DNA of 64,000 nucleotides from Portunus trituberculatus (lineage: Eukaryota; Arthropoda; Malacostraca; Decapoda; Portunidae): the NCBI RefSeq assembly GCF_017591435.1, contig NC_059287.1:8130175-8194174 (forward strand), given 5' to 3'. Of the stretch, positions 22,013 to 32,729 are shown one piece after another. How positions within the stretch are numbered: position 1 is the stretch's first letter; each line of letters starts with the position of its first letter. The notes under the pieces were generated by a model that worked only from the letters and a program-made list of their open reading frames with translations, was not told the DNA's origin and did not search any database. The translations under genes were made by a program, and so were the position numbers.

Positions 22013-22568
22013 CTGTCATACCTCGCCCAACACGACAGTTAGGTTCCTGAGCTCGTCGTGCATGGTGAGATTCGTGTTGGGCGAATAATAGGCCCTATGG
22101 GAAAATAGGGGTTAAGTTCCCAGATCCTCCCAAAAAAACACTTTTTTACCAAAAAGACAAAAAAAAAAAAACAATAAATGAAGTACCAAACACACATTTT
22201 ATTTAACTACAGTATTAGTACAGTAATACTCCGCTTAACGAACGTTCGTCTAACGAATTTCCGGTTTAACATACTATATAAAGTTAGACCAAAAAGTCTG
22301 CATAACGTACAACCACATCCGTTTTAGTTAATTTTCTGGGTTTGAATTTGCCGGGTGAGGGACCACTTCGCTGTGATTGGCTGGCTCCCTGCCTCTGTTT
22401 CTAGCACTCCTGGAGCTGGATCCAAGATTCTTTAACAACGTCAGAGCAACCTCCTGCAGCAAAATGGCATCCATGAACGCTTGGAGGGAAGGTGACAAGG
22501 TTGCTATCAGGTTGCTCTGAGGTTGCTGGGAACACCACCTCTGGATGTGGTGTTACTGTCCTATATAT

Positions 22569-23261
22569 GCATTTATGTTCACAAAACAACATTTCTATTA
22601 GCTTTTTACAAACCTTGCCCCCAAGAAAGGATTGTTTTGTAATGCATAAAGTGAAATCTTACATGGAATACCAAAAAATAAAGCAGAGATGAGATGAGCC
22701 ACAGTCGAAGCGGGAGACTCGCAGCCACTCGGCCGCTTCTTCTTGTGACCCTTTGGCTTGCGTGTTACTTTCATCATGATGTTTATGTTTTCACTCCTCT
22801 ATTGCTTGCTATAATGGATATCATATCTTAGTATTCATATACGCTCATGCCATGAGGATAACCTTGACTCCGTGGCACTGAGTGATAGTGAATTACTAAG
22901 AAAATACTGCGGTATTTCATTAATAATTCATTATCACTCAGTGCCACAGAATCGAGGTTATCCTCATGGCATGAGTGTACGTATATGAATACTAAGATAT
23001 GATATCCATTATAGCAGACAATAGAGGAGTGGAAACAAATATCATGGGGAAAGACAAAACGCCAAGCTAAAAGGGTCACAAGAAGAAGAAGAAGCGGGTG
23101 AGTCACCACGAGTTTCCCGCTTCTTCTGTGGCTGATCTCATCTTTGCTTTATTTTTTGGTATTCCATGTAAGATTTCACTTTATGCATTACAAAACAATC
23201 CTTTCTTGGGGGCAAGGTTTGTAAAAAGCTAATAGAAATGTTGTTTTGTGAACATAAATGC
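22569..23261. repeat. Large foldback palindrome, arms about 340-350 bases
   Basis: The left arm (22569-22908) and right arm (22911-23261) are near-perfect inverse complements around a centre near 22909. Examples: gcatttatgttcacaaaac versus gttttgtgaacataaatgc at the ends, and gtggcactgagtgata versus tatcactcagtgccac near the middle. The right arm is 11 bases longer, mainly in the GAAGCGGG/CTTCTTCTT part. There is almost no loop. Such a unit could be a foldback element or could form a long hairpin RNA. No open frame of note is inside. Confidence 0.88.
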
Positions 23262-23358
23262 GAGAATGTGAGAGAATTTGTACGTAGCACCTCTAATTTC
23301 CAATGACTCATATGACATCATAGTGGTACATCGGTGGCCCAATATCCTGCCAAACGTA

Positions 23359-24211
23359 TACCGTATTTTACGGCTTGCAAGACACTGCACACCTAATATT
23401 TGAAAGAAATTTCTAAGAAAAAAAAAGTCATTCTCATACAAGAACGCATTCACCATATACCCGACCACTAAACACAAAAACACCAGAAGCAAGGAGTCTG
23501 CAAGACACTATTGTTTCACCACTCATTACAAATTTGCTGGAGCACTCACCACAAATTTAAAACATGTAAATAAAAACACCATAGGTAAATACATATACAC
23601 AGTGAAACAGTCCATCTCTTCTTGTTTTAGTAACTGGCGACGGCATGTTTTGGACCTGTTGTTTACATTACGGAATCACTTGTCCGATCGCCGAAACCGA
23701 ACACGTCAGTACTACAGTTTGTATTTATTTTATTTTGCAGTCGTGCTTCATAGGCTTTATCAATGTGAATACAATTCACAAGTGGAGTTTTGATGACTCT
23801 TGCTTGAATGAGTAAGCCACTTGGATGTTCTATTAATAAAGGTATAAAGGCACCTGGCATGATGTGTGTGCGTTCGTGTGCATGTATGTGTGTGTTGCAA
23901 TGATATGAGAGAGCGGCTCGTTTTCTCCACACGCTGAGTAGGCTGCAGGAAGGATTATGGTATTGGAAATACTTGCAACACCTAAGTACTGAGTTTACAT
24001 AATATAAAAGGCTAAATTAAATAGTACTTAAGCTAACATCATAATGTGATGACTCAATATACAAATCCAGGTCACTATCTGTCAAGTGTCTAAGCTCACT
24101 TGAGGTTGGATGCTGCCTTACAATACAACATTCATCTTGGAAGATGCACTAGTATTTTTCAGGGTATTTTTTAGGAAAAAAAGTGCGTATTGTAAGCCGT
24201 AAAATACGGTA
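23359..24211. mobile_element. MITE with CCGTATTTTACGGCTT terminal repeats
   Basis: The 853-base element starts taccgtattttacggctt and ends with its inverse, aagccgtaaaatacggta, flanked by TA (23357-23358 and 24212-24213). Subterminal A-runs are also mirrored. No transposase is found. The same terminal sequence, with one substitution, appears at 63973-64000 at the right edge of the window, so the family has several copies. Confidence 0.82.
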
Positions 24212-24719
24212 TATAATTTTTTTTTAACCCATGTGGTATGTTGGGGACCAGCCCAGAACGCATCCCCCCTATTTCCATTATTTCCTATGGGAAAATTACG
24301 TCCGCTTAACGAATTTTCGCTCTACGAACAGCCTTGACATCCCCTATCCTCTTTGTTAAGCGGAGTATTACTGTACCTTATTTAGTTTATTTGCTGGTTG
24401 GAGAGGGCTTGAAATACAAAGTGATGGGTCTCTGACTGGCCATGGCTAAGATGAAATCAAGAGAGCACAAGGGAACCACGTCTGCACACAACAACAGCAC
24501 GACAAGGAGAGAGCAAGTGGCACGAGGCAGCGTGCTACTGCCAGCCCCTGGGGCGAGTCTAAGATGCTTGGGAAGGGAGGTTGTGTGCATCCACCAGGAC
24601 CAGCGGGAGCTTCAAATGGAGACCAAATTGTGCAATCGCGAGTCAAAGTCGTGCTTGGCGAAATATAGTATATTTTACCGATTCGTGTATACGCGAGATT
24701 CGTGTTCGACGAGGTATGA

Positions 24720-25153
24720 CAGCATCTATTTGGATTTAAAAAAGGCGTTTGATAAAGTGCCACATGCAAGATTACTGTGGAAGTTAGAGAAGGGTGGCTT
24801 AAAAGGAAGCACATTGAGATGGATGGAAAACTATTTGAAGGGGAGAGAAATAAGGACGGTAGTTAAGAGATATGAAGTCCAAGTGGAGAGCGGTAGAAAG
24901 CGGAGTGCCACAGGGGTCAGTATTGGCGCCAATACTTTTTCTCATATATATAAATGACATGCTAGAGGGAGTGAACAGCTACATAAATCTGTTTGCAGAC
25001 GATGCAAAACTGTGCAGAGTAATAAAGCAAAAAGAGGATTGTGAAATACTGCAGGAAAACCTAAATAAGATCTGGAAATGGAGTAAAAAGTGGGAGATGG
25101 AATTCAATGTGGACAAAAGCCATGTCATGGAAATGGGAAAGAGTGAAAGATGA
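24720..25153 (+). pseudogene. LINE copy D reverse transcriptase, catalytic part
   Basis: Two overlapping frames (to about 24890, then 24872-25153) encode the catalytic half of the RT: FDKVPHARLLWKLEKGG, REIRTVVK, ESGVPQGSVLAPILFLIYIN, LFADDAKLCRV and WEMEFNVDKSHVMEMGK. The FADD pair is intact. The single frameshift at about 24868-24890 lies within RYEVQVESG/MKSKWRAVESG. Confidence 0.82.
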
Positions 25154-25860
25154 CAAGTGGGAATCAATAAGATGAGAGATGGAATAGAACTAAAGAAAGT
25201 AAAAAAGGAAAAGGATTTGGGAGTGATGATGGAAGAAAACAATCAACCGGTAAGCCATGTTGATAGAATTTTCAGAGACATATAATTTGCTAAAGAATAT
25301 TGGATTAGCATTTCACTACATGGACAAAGAAATGATGAAGAAATTCATAAGTACTATAATAAGACCCAGATTGGAATATGCAGGAGTTGTGTGGACCCCC
25401 CATAAAAAAAACACATAAGGACTACAAAAAATGGCTACAAGAATGGTTCCAGAATTTGAAGGGATGACATATGAGGAGAGACTAAAGGCTATGGATCTAC
25501 CAACCCTGGAACAGAGAAGGAAGAGAGGGGATCTGATACAAGTTTATAAATTGATTAACGGAATGGATCAAGTGGATAATGAGAAACTGATCCTGAGAGA
25601 AGAATGACATTCGAAGCACAAGATCGCATAGTAAAAAACTAAGGAAGGGAAGATGTCTAAGAGATGTTAAAAAATATAGTTTCCCTCAAAGATGTGTTGA
25701 GACTTGGAACAGTTTGAGTGATGAAGTGGTGTCAGCAAAGAGTGTGCATAACTTTAAAGAAAAATTGGATAAGTGTAGATATGGAGACAGGGCCACACGA
25801 GCGTAAAGCCCAGGCCCTGTAATATTACAACTAGGTAAATACAACTAGGTAAATACACAT
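24723..25860 (+). mobile_element. CR1-like LINE family A copy D, right part
   Basis: The copy resumes with IYLDLKKAFDKVPHARLL, KGGLKGSTLRWMENYLKG, then PQGSVLAPILFLIYINDML and the intact FADDAKLCRVI (24995-25030). The C-terminal region is in pieces to GDRATRA-stop near 25806, and the 3' end holds two aactaggtaaatac units and acacatac (25829-25860). Frameshifts occur near 24890, 25150, 25280, 25420 and 25605. Confidence 0.88.
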
Positions 25861-25861
25861 A

Positions 25862-25941
25862 CATGGAAGAGGCAAGAAATTAAGAATGTCTTATACTAAT
25901 ATAAATGGGTTGTTATCCAGAATGTTGGAGGTTAGAGATTA

Positions 25942-25981
<40 letters not shown>

Positions 25982-26224
25982 GGATGTAATGTGCATTCTA
26001 GAAACAAAACTAAAAGAAGCGATCCATGTTAGCTTTAAAGAGGAGGGATAGAATAGCTACAGGAAGGTAAACGGGGGAGGAGGAGTGCTAATAATGGTTC
26101 GTGATATGTGTGGAGGAAGTGCAATATGGTGATGGTAAGGTGGAAGTAATGGGAGTAATAATGAATACAGAGGAATTGAAAAAGAGGAAAATCATAGTTA
26201 CGTATATGCCACTTAAGGCAAATA
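25862..26224 (+). mobile_element. CR1-like LINE endonuclease fragment with internal poly(A)
   Basis: A fragment of a further CR1-like copy begins just after the tail of copy D: MSYTNINGLLSRMLEVRDYL, then a 35-base A run, then VDVMCILETKLKEAI, GGGGVLIMVRD and ITYMPLKANT-like residues. These are the first endonuclease motifs. It is truncated at 26224 by the pogo-like element beginning cagtggtacttcg. The A run replaces a few Lys/Asn codons and is probably a slippage expansion. Confidence 0.75.
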
Positions 26225-26293
26225 CAGTGGTACTTCGACATACGAATTTAATTTTTTCTGTGACGATTGTTGTATATAAAAAAAATTGTATAT
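26225..26293 (+). mobile_element. Pogo-like element, left end, split by LTR element
   Basis: After a TA (26223-26224), the sequence cagtggtacttcgacatacgaa is a typical pogo/Tigger-type terminus. It runs 69 bases to the tatat duplicated by the LTR element at 26294. The rest resumes at 33306 (caatttttcccatag, tagtgatacgaattt). Its right terminus was not found. Confidence 0.7.
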
Positions 26294-26867
26294 TGTAAAG
26301 GGCAGAACACCACCTGACCATCACCCCTCGTTCTGGATTGTTCGGCCACTCCAGAGCAACACTTCGCTCATTTCTCTCTGCCACGTATGTCTCGAGAACC
26401 CTACTTCTTCCAGTCACTCCACGTCTCGAGGCCCCAGTTAACACCTAACCGAGTCTACCTCGAGCCTCGCCAACACCCAGACAGTAGAGAACTCCCTGGA
26501 CTCTCCAAGGACTGGCCTCTCCTCTGCTGCCCTGGTTTCACCCTCTACCTGCTTCCTGGCACCGTCAACGAGTCTGCCTCCAGTGTTGGTGAGATTAGTG
26601 TTCCTCTGGCCCTCACTCGCTCTGGAGGGAGACTCATGGTGAGAGCCGGGTGGTGTACAAGGTGTCCCTTTTGTTGTTGTTATATTGTGTATACCTATGT
26701 GTTTTTGCAAGTCTAGTAAACTTGGAACCATTCGAAGCTGTTTATTACCGCCCCACCGGGTTAAGTGTAGTTCATCCTGGGCCCAGTTTAGAGGGGGCAG
26801 GCCAGTGATGGGGTTTTGCACCTCGTCCCCGCAACAAATAGACTAAACTAGTAAGTTATTATTTACA
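26294..26867 (+). repeat. 5' LTR of Gmr1-like element
   Basis: 574 bases starting tgtaaagggcagaac and ending ttattatttaca. It is matched along its length by 32730-33300 with scattered substitutions and a 3-base gap. It contains a CT/CA-rich centre and gagggggcaggccagtgatg near the 3' end. A polyadenylation signal is not obvious. Confidence 0.93.
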
Positions 26868-26886
26868 TTTTGGTGACCTTGCCAGG
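26868..26886 (+). promoter_or_regulatory. Primer-binding site of Gmr1-like element
   Basis: Immediately after the 5' LTR comes ttttggtgaccttgccagg. A TGG within a few bases of the LTR end is the usual start of a tRNA-complementary primer site. TGGTGACC-type sites are common in Ty3/gypsy-type elements. I did not identify the tRNA. Confidence 0.6.
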
Positions 26887-28280
26887 ATATTGAACTACAC
26901 AGATTCTTTGGGGTGTTGGATGTGTTAGTGAGTGCTGAGTTGTGCCAACTCTTACTGTTTCACCAGTTTTTCTTTGTGCCGAAGTGTTTCAGTGGTGCAA
27001 TGGTTTTCCATCTTGGGCGTATTATTGTGTAGTTATACGTTTGGCCTCAGTGAATTGAGGAAGATTAGGTGCAGACTCACATGTCCTCTAATCCACACTT
27101 GGTTAAGTGCAGGTCCAGTGCCTTTTAACCACCCCTCGTTCTCTTGAACGAGCAGCCGCTAATCCAGGGATTTCGGCTGGTTCACAGTACCTTACTGTGG
27201 TTTGGGCAGCAGAGTATTTTGACATCGTCTTATTTCGTCGCCTAGACATAATTGTGGAGTAACCATTGCTCCTACAGAGGAACCAGTTATGCTCAGTGTG
27301 TGCTTGCCAGTCAGTGCTTCTGTACTTATACTTCTTGTGCTAAGTGTCCTTGTGTGGGGTTCACTTGTAACTATTTATGTACATATATATACATCCCTAA
27401 CGCGGGTTTCCCTAAAGCGGTTTTCCCTAACGCGGCATAATATAAAAAAGCCATTTTAGCCCTTAACGTGTTTCTGCTTCCCTAACGCGCAGCATTGATG
27501 CACACGCCACACCCACACAAACTCCCACCACCACCCGCATTCGTTATTCCTCACCATGCCCTCGCTGCGTTGAGTTCTTCCCTTGCTTCAGAGAAGATAA
27601 TATGCCGTACTCCAAGTTTTCTATATATTTTTTTGTTAATATGTTGTACAATTAAAGTGTTGTAGAAAGTTACAGTGTGTTTCACTAAAATTGATGTTAC
27701 TATACAGTAGTATTATGTTGGTATAAATCCTTAACTAGTAGTATGTCTAGCTATTCTCTCTGAGTACCCCAAGGTAAGTTTTTTGGTGGAAGAACTTCAA
27801 ATATTGGAGGCTCTGGTACCAGTTGGAATTTTCTCCATAGGAAACCATTATTATCTGATGCTTCCCTAACGCGATTTTTCCTAACGCGGCACGTCTATGG
27901 TACATATTACCCGCGCTAGGGAAATCAGTTGTGTATACGTTTTGCTTGGCTGTATGTGGTGCGAGTGATTAAGTAATTTCTAACTACCTGTGAGATTTGA
28001 TCCATTTTTGGGTGTGGTTGTGCACTTGATTAATTTTTCTACCCCTACCTGTGAGATATTTGTGATCTATTTGGGTGTGTTTGTGCACTTCATCAATTTT
28101 TCTACCCTTGTGGTTTATTTTGTACATAATAATTCATGTGTGTGTGAGAATTATTTTTCAAGTGTTTTCTTGGTTGACTCAAGGGTGTCTGACTGTTTCA
28201 TTCATATTAAGGGATTCCCCTGTCTCTAGGTTTTTTCAAGTCTTTGCATTGTTGGGTTTGTTAGTTTTGGTTCTATTATT
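26887..28280 (+). other. Untranslated leader of Gmr1-like element
   Basis: About 1.4 kb separate the primer site from the gag start. I see no long conserved frame. Within it lies a probable small DNA element (27393-27925) with repeated ccctaacgcg motifs. After it, gtgagattt..ggtgtg..tgtgcacttgat appears twice (about 27989 and 28050), a local duplication of about 60 bases. Confidence 0.65.
27393..27925. mobile_element. Probable MITE with CCCTAACGCGGGT ends
   Basis: The left end ccctaacgcgggt and right end acccgcgctaggg are inverse complements with one mismatch. Subterminal ccctaaagcgg, ccctaacgcgg and cctaacgcgatttt repeats lie on both sides. The unit is about 530 bases, AT-rich inside, and has no transposase. 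A target duplication was not established, so the exact borders are uncertain. Confidence 0.5.
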
Positions 28281-29411
28281 ATGTCTAAGATGTCTACTTT
28301 CGATGAACTTACAGAACAAGCAGTAAAGCTCGGCCTCTCAGGAGAGGCCGTTGCTCAATTTGCTCTCCCACAACAAGCTTTCCAACGGGAAGAAAGAGCA
28401 CAGGAACGAGAACGAGAACGGGAGCGTGAGGAACGAGAACGAGAACAGGAGCGTGAGGAATGAGAATTTGAACTTGCCAAGTTAAAGCTTAGTTTCGAGT
28501 CGGGAGCACGTCCTACCCAATGTCCCGATGCTGGCGTGCGAGGACCGAAGCTTCCAGCTTACCAAGAAGGAGAGAACATCGCCGCCTACCTGACCAGATT
28601 TGAGCGTATTGCCACGCTCTTAACAATCAACGAGGAGAGTCTCGCTGTTAGACTTGGGAGTTTACTGAAAGGTAAAGCTGCTGAACTCTTTTCTACCTTT
28701 AGCACTAATACCATAAGCGACTTCTCTCTCCTAAAAAGGGCTCTCCTGACTGGTTTTGACAAGACTCCAGAGCGGTACCGGCTAGACTTCAGGAACTGTA
28801 AGATCAGAGTGGGGAAAAATTACCGCCAGATGTCTACCCGTCTTCAGCAGCTATTTGACTCCTGGGTGGAGTCATGTCATATTTCACCAACGTTTGAATC
28901 CCTTCATGAGTTTACCATTTTAGATCAGTTCATTGCTTCCCTTTCTTACGATCTCCGTATCTTCTTAAAGGAGCAAGATACCACCAACCTTAAGACTGCC
29001 GTGGATAAGGCTGATGTTTGGTCTGCAGCTCACAACGCCTACCCTAAGCAGAACTCCAGCAGAGCCACTGGGAGATCTACCTACCATAAGAGGGCCTCAA
29101 CATCTACTGAGAAGAGCAATGAGGTCATTAACACTAAACCGGACCAAAGAAGCTACTTCCGGATGGTGAAATGTTATAACTGTGGGGAAGAAGGGCATGT
29201 AAGGTCTAAATGTCCAAAGAATCCCAGAGCCTTTAAAGAACCACAGGACAAATACAAGGTAGGATTTTGTATGGATGAGCGGTCTCTCCCAGATTATGCA
29301 GTTGCTGGCACGATCAACGGCTCCTGGGCTACTACTATTGTCAGAGACACTGGCTGCAACTGCGTGATCGTCTCTGAGAAGGCAGTGCCTGATGCTGACA
29401 TCTCTCAGTAA
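28281..29411 (+). pseudogene. Gmr1-like gag with CCHC knuckle and start of protease
   Basis: The frame starts at 28281 (MSKMSTFDELTEQAVKLG). It passes an Arg/Glu-rich coiled segment and has a stop at 28461 in the RE repeat, likely CGA to TGA. It continues through a capsid-like region (GPKLPAYQEGENIAAYLTRF, LLKGKAAELFSTF, YRQMSTRLQQLFDSWV). A zinc knuckle CYNCGEEGHVRSKC is at 29172-29213. The protease motif RDTGCNCVIVSEK follows (Asp at 29346). A stop at 29409 interrupts the protease, which goes on in the same frame to about 29570. Gag and pol share one frame without an obvious programmed shift. Confidence 0.88.
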
Positions 29412-31446
29412 CGTAAGTTAGTAGTAGAGAACTATCTTGGACGGGAATATATTTTTTCAACCATTAGGTGCTATATAAGATGTCCATATTTCGAGGGTTG
29501 GGTTGATAATGCTATCCTAGCTCCTATGAAGTGCGCTTGTGTCCTCATTTGCAACATCTCAGGAGCTCATAGTCCTGATGAGCCATCTCTCATGAATAGC
29601 AAAGCACCATCCTCCTTGCTCCAAACCTCAGTCAGTGATTTGACTATGCTTCAGTCTTCTCTGCCTACTGCCTCCTATTTTCCTCCAGCCTCAGAAGAGG
29701 AGCCGCCATTAATGCGAGCATATGCCGTAGAAACCCACAGTAGCAGAATGAAGCGTGTTCATCCTCTAGTTTTGCCAGAATTGCAACCCTTGGACGTGAC
29801 TCCGGAGGATTTCACTCGTCTTCAAGAAGAGTGTCCGTCTCTTGGAAATCTTAGGAACAAAGTTAACACAGGTGAAGAGGAGTGGACAAAGGACGGCTCT
29901 ACTTTCTGTTACCTTCGCTGTACCGGACTTCTCTACCAGAAGTGTTTGACCTCGAAACATCCAGCAAAGGTTGGTAAGCTCACTCTTCTTGTTCCTAAGG
30001 ATTGTCGACCAATAATCCTGTCTGTTGGCCATGAAAACCCTTTAGCAGGTCATTTCTCTCACAGAAAGACTTTCTTGAAGGTATCCTGCCACTTCTTCTG
30101 GCCTGGGATGGGCGTGGATATTAGAGACTTCTGTCAATCCTGTGAAGTCTGTCAATGAATGTCTGCCAAAGGAAGAGTCCGACCAGCACCTCTCCATCCT
30201 CTTCCAATTATAACAGAATCTTTTTCCAGAGTGGCGGTCGATTTGGTTGGACCACTGTCTCCCCCATCCTCAGAGGGCCACAGGTACATCCTCACTTTAA
30301 TCAACTACGCCACTGGGTTCCCAGAAGCCATGCCACTGAAGGAAATAGACTCCATCTATGTTGCTGGGGCCTTACTCTCCATCTTCGCTAGAGTTGGTAT
30401 ACCACGAGAAATTCTCACTGATCAAGGTACCCAATTTACATCTCGATTAATGCAAGAACTTCACAAGTTGTTAGGAGTCAAGCCTTTATTTACAACTCCA
30501 TTTCATCCTAGCGCTTATGGTCGCATTGAACGTCTACATGCACCACTTAAGGCTTCCCTATGAAAGCTCTGTAAGGACCGCCCTCGACAGTGGCACAGAT
30601 ACTTGATTCCTACATTATTCGCCCTCAGAAAGATACCCAGCGATAGAACTGGTTTCTCCGCCTTCGAACTTCTCTATGGAAGGACTGTTCGGGGACCTCT
30701 CTCCGCCCTTAAAGATCTATGGGAGGACCAGAACCTGAAGGACGACGACCGATTCGCTTTCCGCTACGTGGTAGAGCTACAGGAGAAGCTAGCAGAGACC
30801 GCGCAGATCGCCGCCAACAATGCAGACATCAGTGCCTCGAAATATAAGACCTACTTTGACATCAAGAGTCAAGATAGACAGTTTCAACCTGGTGATGAAG
30901 TCTTCCTTCTTCTTCCCAGCGATTCCAGCAAGCTTCTTGTAACTTGGAAAGGACCTTATACGGTTTTAGAGCGACAAGGTTAGGTTGATTACCTAATTGA
31001 TTGTCCCCAAGGTCCGAGATTGTACCACGTCAACCTCTTAAAACGTTACATCCGTCGTGCTAGTGCCAGCTTTGCCAAAGTCTTAGACGAAGTGTCAACA
31101 CCTGAAGAGACCGAAGAGGAAATGCCCGAAGAGGAAGAGTATGTCCAGGAGAACAACCACCTTATTTGTGAAGACGACCCCGAGGACAAGTGCTACTCAT
31201 TGCCAGTGACACCTGATGGCTGCTCCGACAAGAAGGATAGACGATCCAGGATCAACCCGAATTTAACTTCACAACAACAAGCTGAAATCGAGTATCTCCT
31301 GTCAGAGTTTGACGATGTTTTCTCTGATGTTCCTGGATGTACTTCCTCTGTTGAACATGATATTGTCTTAACTACCACTGGCCGTATCAGCACAAAGATT
31401 TACCCTGTCCCTGTCCATCTAAAACGTTTCTTTGAACAGGAAGTCT
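29412..31446 (+). pseudogene. Gmr1-like integrase (H2C2, DD35E, GPY)
   Basis: In the gag frame, the protease tail is followed by a linker and then the H2C2 zinc-binding region (GHENPLAGHFSHRKTF, DFCQSCEVCQ; 30024-30156). The catalytic core has Asp in AVDLVGPL (30240), Asp in LTDQGTQF (30420) and Glu in YGRIERLH (30528). The spacing is 59 then 35 residues, the retroviral DD35E layout. A GPY-type module (TWKGPYTVLERQG) and YHVNLLKRY follow near 30940-31050. Stops occur at 30156, 30561 and 30981. It lies before the RT, the unusual feature of this element. Confidence 0.9.
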
Positions 31447-32709
31447 GACCTTTTTGAGAAAGGAATCATCCGACAGTCTTCTTCTCAACATTGTTCGCCG
31501 GTCATGATGGTTCCTAAGCCAGACAACACTTATTGGATGGCCATCGACTACCGTCAACTCAACAGCTACACAGTCTTCCAGGCTGAGCCCAGCTGCAACA
31601 TTGAGGAAGATATGTACAAGTTTTCCGGTTCAAGATTCTTCACTGAGTTGGATCTCTGCAAGGCTTATTACCAAGTCCCTTTGACATAGAGAGCCATGCC
31701 ACTGACAGCCTTCCCAACTCACTTGGGCCTAATGGAGTTCACCAGACTACCTTTCGGCCTGGTCACTGCTTGTGCCACCTATATCAAGCTCATGCGCATT
31801 GTTCTCTCGGGACTTGCAAACATGATCTTTTATTTTGATAATGTTTTTATATATTCTTCAGACTGGGCCCTGCATTTAAAGACCCTTCATGCCGTGCTGG
31901 ACAGGATCAGGACCCATGGACTTACACTAAAGATCTCCAAGTGCCATTTTGGATTCCCTTCCATTCTATACCTTGGATTCATTTTGGGAGGTGATTGTCT
32001 TCAGCCTCAGCCTGACAAAGTGGAAGCGCTCTGCAAGATACCACCACTGTCCACTAAGAAACTTCAACGAGGATTTATTGGAATAGTGAATTTCTACAAG
32101 TCTTTTATCCCTCAGGCATCCTTCCTCACTGGCCCTCTGACTGATCTGCTAAAAAAGACTGTTCGTGAGCTCCTTCCCTGGACGGATGAGTTGCAGGCCT
32201 GTTTCGACCAGCTCAAATTAATCCTCTCTTCTAACCCCATACTTCGTCTCCCTGATCCTAGCCATCCTTTTGTACTTAGGACGGACGCTTCCACCCAAGG
32301 GATTGGAGCGGTTTTACTTCAATATCATCTTGGCATTCCTCATCCGGTTGCGTATGCTAGCAGAAAACTGCTCCCCAGGGAAACCCGGTATTCTACCATT
32401 GAGAGGGAATGCCCAGGTATAGTATTCTCCATTCTCAAGTTTGATTTTTACCTCACAGGGAAAGAATTTATTTTGGAAACAGATCACAAACCCCTCACCT
32501 ATATGCACACCTTCAAAGGCAAGAATGATCGCTTTCTCAGATGGAGTCTAGGACTGCAACCATACAAATTCAGGGTCGTTCATGTTGCTGGAGCTGACAA
32601 TCTTTGTGCCGACCTCCTCAGTCGTTTAGATATTTTCTTCTATCCTTTCTTTTCTCCAGAAGGCATCGCATTCCCTAGGAGTGGTGTTCTACAAGACTAC
32701 CGTGGCTAG
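31447..32709 (+). pseudogene. Gmr1-like reverse transcriptase and RNase H
   Basis: After a one-base shift near 31446 the frame encodes a Ty3/gypsy-type RT: LFEKGIIRQSSSQHCSPVMM, AIDYRQLNSYTV, ELDLCKAYYQVPL, then a stop at 31687, FTRLPFGLVTACATY and the catalytic box YFDN (31831-31842). The usual second Asp is Asn, which should abolish activity. The connection (KCHFGFPSILYLGFILGG, TKKLQRGFIGIVNFYKSFIP) is followed by RNase H with LRTDASTQGIGAVL, YASRKLLPRETRYSTIERE, LETDHKPLTY and HVAGADNLCADLLSR. It ends at 32709, about 10 bases before the polypurine tract. Confidence 0.9.
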
Positions 32710-32716
32710 TCTCTTG

Positions 32717-32729
32717 TAGGGGGGAGTTA
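32717..32729 (+). promoter_or_regulatory. Polypurine tract of Gmr1-like element
   Basis: The run taggggggagtta directly precedes the 3' LTR. Its G-rich purine stretch is the expected primer for plus-strand DNA synthesis. Confidence 0.8.

Larger units (their letters stand above)
22221..24373. mobile_element. Tigger element nested in pogo-like element
   Basis: Terminal repeats cagtaatactccgcttaacg (22221-22240) and its inverse ending gttaagcggagtattactg (24373) are flanked by TA on both sides (22219-22220, 24374-24375). The subterminal motif TTAACGAA recurs, as in the Tigger at 15092. No transposase is visible; most of the interior is the foldback at 22569-23261 and the MITE at 23359-24211. 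Confidence 0.85.
22013..24722. mobile_element. Pogo-like DNA element interrupting LINE copy D
   Basis: Perfect 13-base terminal inverted repeats (ctgtcatacctcg at 22013 and cgaggtatgacag ending 24722) flank the insertion. Next to them are TA on the left (22011-22012) and CA on the right (24723-24724), read as a TA duplication with one transition. The GACTGT|ATCTATTTGG coding line of LINE D is restored by its removal. No transposase was recognised in its own sequence (22013-22220 and 24374-24722), so it is non-autonomous. It hosts a Tigger element, a foldback and a MITE. Confidence 0.8.

Noticed and set aside
24387..24814. Minus-strand frames in the pogo-like element
   Set aside because: They overlap non-coding TE sequence and the LINE D RT on the other strand; no conserved motif.
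26387..26716. 109-codon frame as a gene
   Set aside because: It lies inside the 5' LTR of the Gmr1-like element and is not conserved in the 3' LTR frame.
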